A stretch of DNA of 6,768 nt from positions 1 through 6,768 of the forward strand of contig DAOVEE010000102.1 in the NCBI GenBank assembly GCA_030669135.1, written 5' to 3'. This DNA comes from Candidatus Bathyarchaeota archaeon (lineage in GTDB: Archaea > Thermoproteota > Bathyarchaeia > TCS64). The translations under genes were made by a program, and so were the position numbers. Below, piece by piece: positions 1-5,569 of this stretch. The notes under the pieces were generated by a model. It did no database searches, was not told the DNA's origin, and was given only the letters and a program-made list of their open reading frames with translations. The first letter of the stretch is position 1. Each line of letters opens with the position of its first letter.

Positions 1-1
1 G

Positions 2-175
2 ACGTCCGAGGTCCAGTCCGAGCTGTGCTCAAGCTACGGCCTTGACTTGGACGTGGTGCAGCAGTACTATCTGATACACACCACCCTCATGGCGTACCTA
101 GGCTTCCTCTACGAGGAGAACTCCGTAGAGATTCGGCTGGAGAATAACTCCCTACGCTGGGCTAAAGCCCGGTAA
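2..175 (+). CDS. C-terminal end of an unrecognised protein (5' end outside window)
   Basis: An open frame enters from the left edge and ends at TAA 173-175, giving the last 57 residues of a protein that starts before the window. The visible part is rich in Tyr and Leu (QQYYLIHTTLMAYLGFLYEE) and then charged, ending in WAKAR. The look is that of an amphipathic helical C-terminus; no motif identifies a family and I do not recognise it. Third codon positions are mostly C or G, as in the neighbouring genes, which supports real coding. It lies upstream of the amidase on the same strand, with 106 bases between its stop and the amidase start. No clear terminator or TATA box is visible in that gap, so co-transcription with the amidase is possible but unproven. 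Confidence 0.6.
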   Translation, partial: TSEVQSELCSSYGLDLDVVQQYYLIHTTLMAYLGFLYEENSVEIRLENNSLRWAKAR

Positions 176-265
176 CATTTTGTAGGGTAATTGGGATAGG
201 ACCCAGGGGTTGGTGGAGATTGGGGGTGCCATCGAAGACGCCTTTCCTAAATCTTATCACCACCT

Positions 266-273
266 GGAAGGAG
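266..273 (+). promoter_or_regulatory. Shine-Dalgarno site that fixes the amidase start
   Basis: GGAAGGAG lies 8 bases before ATG 282. The open frame extends upstream to TTG 210, but that region does not look like amidase and has no such site, so ATG 282 is the better start. Confidence 0.7.
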
Positions 274-281
274 TACAACTC

Positions 282-1733
282 ATGCCCCAAGTCCTTGAAC
301 TCACGATAGCCAAGTTCCACTCAGGTCTCAGGGAAGGCACGGTGACGTGTCGAGGCCTCGTGGAGGCGTACCTGAGACGCATCGAGGAGTACGATCAACC
401 CCCCGGGCTCAACGCGTTCGTCGTCCTGAACCCGAACGCGTTGAACAGGGCCGGTGAGCTCGACGCGGAGATCAGGAGAACAGGGAAGCTGAGACCACTG
501 CATGGGGTGCCGGCAGTAATCAAGGACAACTACGACACCCACGACCTCCAGACGGCGGCGGGGAGCCTCGCCGTGAAGGGAAGCCTGCCCCCTGATGACG
601 CCTACCAGGTGCGTAGGCTACGGGAGGCGGGGGCAATAGTCCTGGGGAAATCCAACATGGCGGAGTGGGCGTTCAGCCCATACCAGACGGTGAGCAGCGT
701 CGCCGGCACCACTAGGAACCCCTATGACTTGGAGCGTGTGCCGGCGGGGAGCAGCGGAGGCACCGCGGCCGCCGTCGCCGCCAACCTGGGTCTCGTCGGC
801 CTTGGCACAGACACCGGGAACAGCATCCGGGGCCCCTCAAGCCACTGCTGCCTAGTCGGGGTGCGCAGCACCATGGGCCTCACCAGCCGCGACGGCATCG
901 TACCCCTATACCTCAGGAACGACGTCGGCGGCCCCCTGTGTAGGACCGTCGAGGACGCCGCGCGTGTGCTCGACGTAATCGCGGGACACGATCCAGCGGA
1001 CCCGATCACGAGGCTCGGCGTAGGGAAGACCCCGGAGAGCTACACGGCGTATCTGGACTCCAACGGGTTAAAGGGGAAACGGATCGGCGTGTTCAGGTAC
1101 TACACAGACCAGCCAACGACTGACCCGGAGGTCCTCAAGGTCTTCGAGAAGGCGATAGACGACTTGGGCAGTGGCGGCTCCGATATAGTGGACCCCGTCG
1201 AGGTCCCCGGTTTCGACGGCCTCACCGAGGACATCTGGTGCAGAACCTTCCGCCGCGACTTGGAGCGCTACCTGGCGACTCTGGGAGACCCGCCCCACAG
1301 GACGCTGAAGTCCATCGTGGACAGCGGCCTCTACAGCGACTACATCGCCGAGAGGCTGAGGGATATGCTTGAGGCGCCGGAGCCGTCGTGCGGCGACCTC
1401 TTCACGGAGCCCAAGAACATCAGGCTGCGGGAGGCTGTGGTGGGCGCCATGGACGAGGCGAGGGTAGACGCCATGGCGTACCCCACGTGGAGCAACCCGC
1501 CGCGGCTAATCGGGGACATGGAGAGCCCAGCAGGCGACAACAGCCAGAAGATACCGCCCCACACGGGGCTCCCGGGCCTCACGGTTCCCATGGGGTTCAC
1601 CTACGGCGACCTGCCCGCAGGTCTACAAATGGTTGGTAGACTGTTCGGTGAGCACACACTCGTACAGATCGCTTATAGCTACGAGCAGGCGACGAGGCAC
1701 AGGAGGCCTCCTGACGGGTTCCCGAGTCTATGA
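282..1733 (+). CDS. Amidase signature family hydrolase
   Basis: Predicted soluble amidase of 483 residues, a normal full length for the family, which hydrolyses carboxylic amides (or, in GatA, moves ammonia during Gln-tRNA formation). Numbering from ATG 282, the catalytic triad is complete: Lys81 in VIKDN, cis-Ser157 in PAGSSGGTAA and nucleophile Ser181 in GTDTGNSIRGPSS. The Ser157-Ser181 spacing of 24 is that of FAAH and malonamidase E2. The C-terminal block with GLPGLTVPMGF, LPAGLQMVGR and the ending HRRPPDGF is also typical. The nucleophile loop has Asn (GNSIR) where GatA has GGSIR, and no GatB or GatC gene is seen nearby. I therefore favour a stand-alone amidase over a tRNA amidotransferase subunit; the substrate cannot be read from sequence. 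The N-terminus (LTIAKFHSGLREGTVTCRGLVEAYLRRI) matches the usual family start, which supports ATG 282 over TTG 210. The next gene follows after 38 bases. Confidence 0.93.
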   Translation: MPQVLELTIAKFHSGLREGTVTCRGLVEAYLRRIEEYDQPPGLNAFVVLNPNALNRAGELDAEIRRTGKLRPLHGVPAVIKDNYDTHDLQTAAGSLAVKGSLPPDDAYQVRRLREAGAIVLGKSNMAEWAFSPYQTVSSVAGTTRNPYDLERVPAGSSGGTAAAVAANLGLVGLGTDTGNSIRGPSSHCCLVGVRSTMGLTSRDGIVPLYLRNDVGGPLCRTVEDAARVLDVIAGHDPADPITRLGVGKTPESYTAYLDSNGLKGKRIGVFRYYTDQPTTDPEVLKVFEKAIDDLGSGGSDIVDPVEVPGFDGLTEDIWCRTFRRDLERYLATLGDPPHRTLKSIVDSGLYSDYIAERLRDMLEAPEPSCGDLFTEPKNIRLREAVVGAMDEARVDAMAYPTWSNPPRLIGDMESPAGDNSQKIPPHTGLPGLTVPMGFTYGDLPAGLQMVGRLFGEHTLVQIAYSYEQATRHRRPPDGFPSL

Positions 1734-1741
1734 ACGCCCTG

Positions 1742-1748
1742 TTTTTAA
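1742..1748 (+). promoter_or_regulatory. Possible TATA box for a leaderless methyltransferase mRNA
   Basis: TTTTTAA lies just after the amidase stop, its centre about 27 bases before GTG 1772. That is the usual archaeal TATA-to-start distance, so transcription would begin at or next to the start codon. No Shine-Dalgarno site is seen before 1772. The same T-run could also help to end the amidase transcript. Confidence 0.4.
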
Positions 1749-1771
1749 CCTGAATCACCTATTCAAACACG

Positions 1772-2368
1772 GTGGACTTGGTGATCCCTTGGCTCAACTT
1801 GGGACTCATGGTATACTCCTCGATCCTCTTCCTGTACTTCTACGTGATGAGCGTAGCCCCAGCGGGTCTCGCTAATGTCATGGGGGACGAGGCCTACGCC
1901 CTGTGCGCCAGGTACCGCCAGGCGGCGATGCTCTTCGAGTTCCTGGCGGCGGCTGGGTACGTCGTCTACTTCTATCATCCTCTTCCCATGCCTCTACCCC
2001 GGACGTTTCCCTGGGGCTGGAACGTATCCAAGGCGCTGGGGCTCCTCATCGGCGCGCCAAGCATGTACATCATGCTGAGAGGCATGAGGGACGCGGGCGA
2101 CGAGTCCCTGACCCCGGATAAGGGGCGGATCATGTTCGGTGGCATATACGAGCATGTAAGGCACCCTCAGGCCGCGGGGGAGGTGTTCCTAAGGTTCACG
2201 ATGGGCTTACTGCTGAACTCCCCGTTTCTGGTGCTCTTCAGCCTCATCGACGTCCCAATGTATCTCATAATGTGCAGGGCCGAGGAGCAGGACCTCATGC
2301 TCAGGTTCGGCGACGCCTACGTCGAGTACATGAAGACGACGGGGGCGTTCATTCCGAGAAGGAAATGA
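1772..2368 (+). CDS. Membrane methyltransferase of the isoprenylcysteine carboxyl methyltransferase / phospholipid methyltransferase type
   Basis: A 198-residue integral membrane protein. Hydrophobic segments lie at about 6-26, 54-70, 87-103 and 137-165. The conserved C-terminal half of the ICMT/PEMT superfamily is present: GGIYEHVRHPQAAGE at 123-137 (family pattern GxYxxVRHPxYxG, the S-adenosylmethionine-binding region) and EEQDLMLRFGDAYVEYMKTTGAFIPR at 171-196 (family pattern EExxLxxxFGxxYxxYxxxxxxxxP). The tyrosine usual after RHP is Gln here (RHPQ). Family members methylate prenyl-cysteine carboxyls, phosphatidylethanolamine or other lipid-like groups; the substrate in this archaeon is unknown. 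GTG 1772 is the first start after an in-frame TGA at 1751; TTG 1778 and GTG 1781 are alternatives. The stop lies two bases from that of the oppositely oriented korA remnant. Confidence 0.8.
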   Translation: MDLVIPWLNLGLMVYSSILFLYFYVMSVAPAGLANVMGDEAYALCARYRQAAMLFEFLAAAGYVVYFYHPLPMPLPRTFPWGWNVSKALGLLIGAPSMYIMLRGMRDAGDESLTPDKGRIMFGGIYEHVRHPQAAGEVFLRFTMGLLLNSPFLVLFSLIDVPMYLIMCRAEEQDLMLRFGDAYVEYMKTTGAFIPRRK

Positions 2369-2370
2369 GG

Positions 2371-2620
2371 CTAGAACTCCTCTATGGTCACGGGTCTACG
2401 CTGAGCCCAGAACAGCGTGTCCAGCTCGTCGACGCAGCCCTCGTCGGAGACCCCGGTTAGCCCCATTATCCAGAGGCTCGGGCAGTCGATCTCGCCGAAG
2501 CAGTGGAACCCCGCCCTCATAGGCGCATTCCCAAGGAGCATGCCGCTGCGGCTTATCCCCTGCCCCGCCTCGCCCCCGATGATAATTGAAACGTGTCATC
2601 ATTAGACCTGAACACTTCAT
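2371..2620 (-). pseudogene. Broken N-terminal remnant of a 2-oxoacid:ferredoxin oxidoreductase alpha subunit (KorA-like)
   Basis: On the minus strand, the frame ending at TAG 2373-2371 reads VSIIIGGEAGQGISRSGMLL, followed by MRAGFHCFG and CPSL. This is the N-terminal pattern of KorA-type subunits (IxIGGEAGQGI..SG.LL, MRAG..VF, YPSL), which oxidise 2-oxoacids with ferredoxin as electron acceptor. A further stretch, VSDEG then VDELDTL, resembles the segment that follows in KorA, but the RGGHN motif is missing. The frame has no start: two TGA codons precede VSIII. The only good start, ATG 2620, with GGAG at 2632-2629 eight bases upstream, is in another frame and joins the KorA frame if one base is removed near 2596-2605. 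So I infer a one-base frameshift, small internal losses and loss of most of the gene. A sequencing error could explain the frameshift but not the missing body. The shortest intact reading, ATG 2541, would give 56 residues. Confidence 0.6.
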
Positions 2621-2717
2621 CTCAATCACTCCACGAAAAATTTGAACATGAATACCCCGAGAGGCACGGTTAACATTGGTTTAGCCTGGTCTGGCTGTTC
2701 GCGGCGCTCGGAAAACC

Positions 2718-2725
2718 TTTAAAAC
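2718..2725 (+). promoter_or_regulatory. TATA box of the ferredoxin gene
   Basis: TTTAAAAC, preceded by the purine-rich GGAAAACC that could serve as BRE. Transcription would start about 26 bases on, near 2748, giving a leader of about 13 bases that includes the Shine-Dalgarno site. A second A/T stretch, GTATAAAC at 2726-2733, is a less likely alternative because the start would then fall beyond the ribosome site. Confidence 0.5.
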
Positions 2726-2728
2726 GTA

Positions 2729-2742
2729 TAAACCGGCGTTTA
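2729..2742. repeat. Inverted repeat between TATA box and start of the ferredoxin gene
   Basis: TAAAC-CGGC-GTTTA is a perfect 5-base inverted repeat with a 4-base centre. It sits just downstream of the TATA box and before the expected transcription start, a usual place for an archaeal repressor operator. It is short enough to arise by chance. Confidence 0.3.
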
Positions 2743-2749
2743 ATGGGAT

Positions 2750-2755
2750 AGGTGA
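2750..2755 (+). promoter_or_regulatory. Shine-Dalgarno site that fixes the ferredoxin start
   Basis: AGGTGA lies 5 bases before ATG 2761. The in-frame GTG at 2752 is part of this site and so is not the likely start. Confidence 0.6.
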
Positions 2756-2760
2756 TAAAT

Positions 2761-2940
2761 ATGTCTAAAATCACTGTGAGTGACGCTTGCGATGGATGCG
2801 GAGTATGCGTCGACATCTGCCCCATGAACGTGTACGACTTGGTCGATAACAGGTCCGTCCCTGAGAGGGTCGACGACTGCATCATGTGCATGGCGTGCGT
2901 AAACGCATGCCCCAACCAGGCCATCACAGTCGAGGAGTAA
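2761..2940 (+). CDS. 2[4Fe-4S] ferredoxin
   Basis: A small cytoplasmic electron carrier of 59 residues. Two classical CxxCxxCxxxCP motifs are complete: Cys10, 13, 16, 20 (CDGCGVCVDICP) and Cys40, 43, 46, 50 (CIMCMACVNACP). The fourth Cys of each motif ligates the opposite cluster in this fold. Length and layout are those of clostridial-type ferredoxins, which carry electrons to and from oxidoreductases of pyruvate, 2-oxoglutarate and other 2-oxoacids. The protein has no signal peptide or added domain. It is a single-gene unit with its own promoter upstream and a T-rich terminator downstream. The KorA remnant lies divergently 140 bases away; such ferredoxins often sit beside or inside kor/por clusters, where they can act as the delta subunit, so it may be the survivor of such a cluster. 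That link is inference. Confidence 0.92.
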   Translation: MSKITVSDACDGCGVCVDICPMNVYDLVDNRSVPERVDDCIMCMACVNACPNQAITVEE

Positions 2941-2947
2941 ACTCCCC

Positions 2948-2975
2948 GAAAAACCCCTTTTTCTACCTATTTTTT
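2948..2975. terminator. T-rich, probably bidirectional terminator between ferredoxin and PhoU-like 2
   Basis: The 39-base gap between the two convergent genes holds GAAAAA-CCCC-TTTTTC at 2948-2963, a perfect inverted repeat with a 4-base centre, followed by T6 at 2970-2975. The plus strand thus reads two T-tracts after the ferredoxin stop, the usual archaeal termination signal. The minus strand reads T5 at 2953-2949 after the PhoU-like stop. Confidence 0.6.
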
Positions 2976-2979
2976 ATGT

Positions 2980-3651
2980 TTAGTGCTGCCTGACGGCGAT
3001 AGCCCTGACTATGTCGGCGGTGTTCTCGCTCCAGTCCGCAACGGTCTCGACGGCGTCGAGGAACTCGTTCAGCAGTATCAGTGCGCCAGTGGTGAAACCC
3101 GGGAACTCTAGCGTCGCGAAGTGTTTCCTCGCCTCCCCGTAGAGGTCGTCGATGTTCTCCTCAAGCATCTCCACCTCGTTGGCCAGCGCCAACGCCTTCT
3201 TGCCATCCTTCGGGAGAGCCCTGATACACTGGGTTAACACCTTGACGCAGTCCACGTTCGCCCTAACCATGTTCATGGCGGCGACCTTGATCTCGTCAGG
3301 CGCTTTCTCGAACGGGATGCTGTTAAGAATCCTGCCCGCCTCCCTGCTCCAGTCGGCGATCCAGTCCACGGCCCTCACCATCTCCATGAGGTCGTCCCTC
3401 TCCTCGGGGAACATCTCGCCTTCTGTGAGCTCCTCCACCATCCTGCGGCGGAGCTCGTCGGCCTGCATCTCCATCTCGGAGACGCTCATGTAGGATCTCT
3501 TGCATTTGTCGGGGTCGCTTTCGGCCGCCGCCTCCACCATGTCGTAGAGGCTGTTCACCGCCTTCTGGGTCAGCTCCAGATGGTCCTCTACCATCGCGAG
3601 AACCTTATGCCCTCTCTTGGGGGCGAACCAGCCGAATATTCTCCTAGACAA
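2980..3651 (-). CDS. PhoU-like protein of the DUF47 family, copy 2 (partner of transporter 2)
   Basis: A soluble, all-helical protein of 223 residues, a usual DUF47 length. DUF47/PhoU-like proteins accompany phosphate transporters and are thought to control them; PhoU folds are three-helix bundles that bind metal through E/DxxxD motifs. Such motifs are present here: EMQAD 61-65, DWIAD 96-100, ENIDD 165-169, ETVAD 202-206 and ENTAD 209-213. The family block RDDLMEMVRAVDWIADW lies at 85-101. It is about 55% identical to copy 1 along its whole length by hand alignment, with the N-terminus (MSxRIxxWF) and C-terminus (DWxENTADIxRAIAxR) both conserved. The start is TTG 3651, without a Shine-Dalgarno site but with TATA-like sequence about 27-35 bases upstream. 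It follows transporter 2 after 52 bases. I infer a regulator or accessory of that transporter; its exact action is not known. Confidence 0.82.
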   Translation of the reverse strand: MSRRIFGWFAPKRGHKVLAMVEDHLELTQKAVNSLYDMVEAAAESDPDKCKRSYMSVSEMEMQADELRRRMVEELTEGEMFPEERDDLMEMVRAVDWIADWSREAGRILNSIPFEKAPDEIKVAAMNMVRANVDCVKVLTQCIRALPKDGKKALALANEVEMLEENIDDLYGEARKHFATLEFPGFTTGALILLNEFLDAVETVADWSENTADIVRAIAVRQH

Positions 3652-3671
3652 GTTAAGCCAACAAATCTGTG

Positions 3672-3697
3672 TAATACTATACTATATACTTTCCTTC
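3672..3697 (-). promoter_or_regulatory. Likely promoter of PhoU-like 2
   Basis: Read on the minus strand, a purine-rich GGAAGGAAA (BRE-like) leads into GTATATAG (3689-3682) and an overlapping TATAGTA. The first box would place the start about 8 bases before TTG 3651, the second almost at it, so the mRNA would be leaderless or nearly so. The PhoU-like gene may therefore be expressed apart from transporter 2 as well as with it. Confidence 0.5.
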
Positions 3698-3703
3698 CTC
3701 ATC

Positions 3704-4783
3704 TTAGCTAATCAAATAATAGTACAGGATAATAGCGGTAGGAATGATGTGGAACAGCGCCGCTATGATGAGCGTCGTCCTCGGTGAAGAGGAAACATAG
3801 GCAGCCACCCGCCTCACAAACCTTGAAAACGGTTTAAGCAGAGGGATGAAGATCAGCGCGCCCACGACGTTAATCGTAAGGTGCACCAGCCACACCCCTA
3901 GACTGATCGGGTTACCCGTAGCCAGCGCCGCTATCATCACATCGAAAACTGTTCCGATGTTAGCGCCAAGGATGTAAGGAAGAATATAGTAGTCGGCCCT
4001 GATGACGCCGCTGGAAGCCAGGGGAACCAGAAGCGAGACCATCACCGTGGTGCTGGGCACCAGAAGCGTGAAAATGAAGCCGGCGGCAAACGCCCTCAAT
4101 GGCCTCGTGAAAGTCATCCTGATCAGGTTCCAGCTTCGGGGCATGCTGAAGATCGCCGTCATGTACTTCTCCACAGCCCCCAACGCAAGCACCAGCGTCA
4201 GCCCCCCCAACACTATCCCAGACCACGGTGGAATGACCTCAAGAAGGGGATCGACCCAAGGAGTAGCCACATCTAGGAGATCAGGGATGGCTTTCAGCCA
4301 CGACGCCCTTACGAAGATAGAGCTTCCACGCCACGCAATCTTCGTGAAGACACCGAAAAAAAGCTCAGCCGGGTAGAAGATGGCTAAAGTGAACAGGTTG
4401 TAGAGCACGTGGCTCATGGTCACGTTGAAAGCTGCCTCGCTTCCGCCTTTCCTTTTCAGCCTCTCAAGGACCGAGATGAGGAATGGCGTCACGGTGGTCC
4501 CTATCTCCGCGCCTATTACGGTGGCTACCGCCAGCGAGATGGGCAATACGCCGCTCGAGGTAAAGGCGACCACAATCGAGTCGAAGGCACCTGAGCTGTG
4601 CAGCAACGCGGTGGAGATCCAGCCAGCGAACACGGCGCTCGTCGTATCCCTGATCAGTAGCACAATCTTCCCCGCAAGGGCTTCACCCATGATCGTAGCC
4701 GACGACTTGATCAGGACAATTGCTGAGACGAAGAAGTATAGCGCAGTCAACGAGCCCAGAATGTTTCTAGTGTTGGATCCCAA
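3704..4783 (-). CDS. Na+/phosphate cotransporter-family (NptA/PF02690) membrane protein, copy 2, with altered signature motifs
   Basis: An integral membrane protein of 359 residues with the two-fold repeat of Na/Pi cotransporters, which take up or export phosphate with Na+. Half 1 holds STALLHSSGAF (HSSG at 62-65), GAEIGTTVT (91-99) and SHVLYN (124-129). Half 2 holds PSTT (243-246), GANIGTVFD (273-281) and VHLTIN (300-305). The GANIGTT and HxxxN motifs support the family. The QSSS signature, central to substrate and Na+ binding in studied members, is HSSG in half 1 and PSTT in half 2, so the ion or substrate may differ. Hydrophobic segments run through the whole chain, with no C-terminal PhoU domain; the separate PhoU-like gene follows instead. 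The TTG 4783 start has no Shine-Dalgarno site but a TATA-like stretch about 27 bases upstream. Divergence from copy 1 is much greater than between the PhoU-like partners. Confidence 0.8.
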   Translation of the reverse strand: MGSNTRNILGSLTALYFFVSAIVLIKSSATIMGEALAGKIVLLIRDTTSAVFAGWISTALLHSSGAFDSIVVAFTSSGVLPISLAVATVIGAEIGTTVTPFLISVLERLKRKGGSEAAFNVTMSHVLYNLFTLAIFYPAELFFGVFTKIAWRGSSIFVRASWLKAIPDLLDVATPWVDPLLEVIPPWSGIVLGGLTLVLALGAVEKYMTAIFSMPRSWNLIRMTFTRPLRAFAAGFIFTLLVPSTTVMVSLLVPLASSGVIRADYYILPYILGANIGTVFDVMIAALATGNPISLGVWLVHLTINVVGALIFIPLLKPFSRFVRRVAAYVSSSPRTTLIIAALFHIIPTAIILYYYLIS

Positions 4784-4803
4784 TGAAAGTAGATTACATA
4801 GGG

Positions 4804-4850
4804 TTATGGATAAAAAAATAGAGTATAGAGGTTATATAGCCTATATAGAG
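4804..4850 (-). promoter_or_regulatory. A/T-rich control region between the two transporter-PhoU pairs
   Basis: This 80-base gap follows the PhoU-like 1 stop. Reading the minus strand, T7 (4818-4812) could end the upstream transcript, and the TTTTTATCCATAA that includes it (4816-4804) is a TATA-like box whose centre lies 26-29 bases before TTG 4783, which fits a leaderless mRNA for transporter 2. An alternative TATA box lies in the palindrome at 4833-4847 and would give a leader of about 25 bases. The region also holds CTCTATA twice (4850-4844 and 4830-4824). Confidence 0.5.
4833..4847. repeat. Perfect 15-base palindrome upstream of transporter 2
   Basis: TATATAG-C-CTATATA reads the same on both strands around the central base 4840. 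It overlaps two copies of CTCTATA (minus strand) whose starts are 20 bases apart, about two helical turns. It may be an operator or a doubled TATA element; short A/T palindromes also arise by chance in promoters. Confidence 0.45.
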
Positions 4851-4863
4851 AGATAAGGAAAAC

Positions 4864-5532
4864 CTAGAACGTTCTTATGGCGATGGCCCGGGCGATGTCC
4901 GCCGTGTTCTCGCACCAGTCTGCCACCATCTCGACGGCGTCCATGAATTCGTTCAAAAGGATCGACGCGCCGCGGGTCATGCCCATGTCATCGATCTCAG
5001 CCATTATCTGCCTCGACTCCCCATAGAGCTCGTCCACGTCCTCCTCCAGAAGCTCTACTTGGTCGGCTAACTCAAGCGCCTTCCTCGGGTTGCCTGAAAG
5101 TTCGTGGATACATTTTGCGAGGACCTTGACGCAGCTATAGTTCTCCCGGCACATGTTCTCTATGGACTGCCTCAGCTCCTTGGGGACCTTCTCGAAGGGG
5201 ATTATCACGAGTATCCTGCCGGCCTCCCTAGCCCAGTCGGCTATCCAGTCCACCGCACGCACGAGCTCCATGAGGTCGTCCCTCTCGGTGGGGTAAAGGT
5301 CTCTCTGCGAGAGCTCCGTGACCATGTCGCGCCGGATCTGGTCGGCCTTCATCTCCATCTCGGAGATGTTCGCGTAGAACTCGTTCTTGGACTCGGGCGC
5401 GTCGCCGACGCTTCTGACCATCTCGTAGAGCTCTCTGACTGCCTGAGTGGTCAAGTCCAGGTGGTTGTGGGTCATGTCTAGGACCGTCATGTTTCTCCTG
5501 TCCCCGAACCATCTCAGTATCCTTTCACTCAA
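4864..5532 (-). CDS. PhoU-like protein of the DUF47 family, copy 1 (partner of transporter 1)
   Basis: Soluble helical protein of 222 residues, paralogous to copy 2. E/DxxxD metal-binding-type motifs are at EMKAD 60-64, DWIAD 95-99, EDVD around 164-167, EMVAD 201-205 and ENTAD 208-212; the family block RDDLMELVRAVDWIADW is at 84-100. The most variable part against copy 2 is residues 41-56. The start TTG 5532 is set by GGAGGG at 5544-5539, six bases upstream, and by an in-frame TGA not far before it. It lies 37 bases after transporter 1 with no promoter-like sequence between, so the two are very likely one transcript and the gene is translated by its own strong ribosome site. By family knowledge it should modulate the transporter in response to phosphate. 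Cytoplasmic, probably membrane-associated through the transporter (inference). Confidence 0.82.
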   Translation of the reverse strand: MSERILRWFGDRRNMTVLDMTHNHLDLTTQAVRELYEMVRSVGDAPESKNEFYANISEMEMKADQIRRDMVTELSQRDLYPTERDDLMELVRAVDWIADWAREAGRILVIIPFEKVPKELRQSIENMCRENYSCVKVLAKCIHELSGNPRKALELADQVELLEEDVDELYGESRQIMAEIDDMGMTRGASILLNEFMDAVEMVADWCENTADIARAIAIRTF

Positions 5533-5538
5533 GCCCAG

Positions 5539-5544
5539 CCCTCC
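5539..5544 (-). promoter_or_regulatory. Shine-Dalgarno site of PhoU-like 1
   Basis: GGAGGG on the minus strand, six bases before TTG 5532. It supports this unusual start codon. Confidence 0.65.
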
Positions 5545-5569
5545 ATCATCATCTTCAACATTTCATCAC

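Noticed and set aside
241..258. A/T-rich CTAAATCTTATC as a TATA box for the amidase.
   Set aside because: The start it would give, about 26 bases on, falls beyond the Shine-Dalgarno site at 266-273, so it cannot serve ATG 282 well.
210..281. N-terminal extension of the amidase from TTG 210 (24 more residues).
   Set aside because: No ribosome site at 210, the added residues do not look like amidase, and a good GGAAGGAG site and family-like N-terminus point to ATG 282.
2417..2605. 62-codon plus-strand open frame over the korA remnant.
   Set aside because: Antisense to the KorA-like sequence, which shows clear family motifs; no promoter or ribosome site is seen.
2671..2710. TTTAGCCTGGTCTGGCTGTT resembles the D-arm of an archaeal tRNA, and AGCC-TGGTCT-GGCT can form a hairpin.
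   Set aside because: No acceptor, anticodon or T-arm fits around it, and the TATA box of the ferredoxin follows at once. At most a chance likeness or an old tRNA fragment.
2670..2927. 85-codon open frame on the minus strand, opposite the ferredoxin.
   Set aside because: It covers the antisense of a certain ferredoxin gene and its promoter; its Met/His-rich composition comes from the Cys and Ala codons of the other strand.
4002..5481. Long plus-strand open frames (up to 146 codons) across transporter 2 and PhoU-like 1.
   Set aside because: They are antisense shadows of GC-biased genes with strong family motifs on the minus strand, and none has start signals or a recognisable product.
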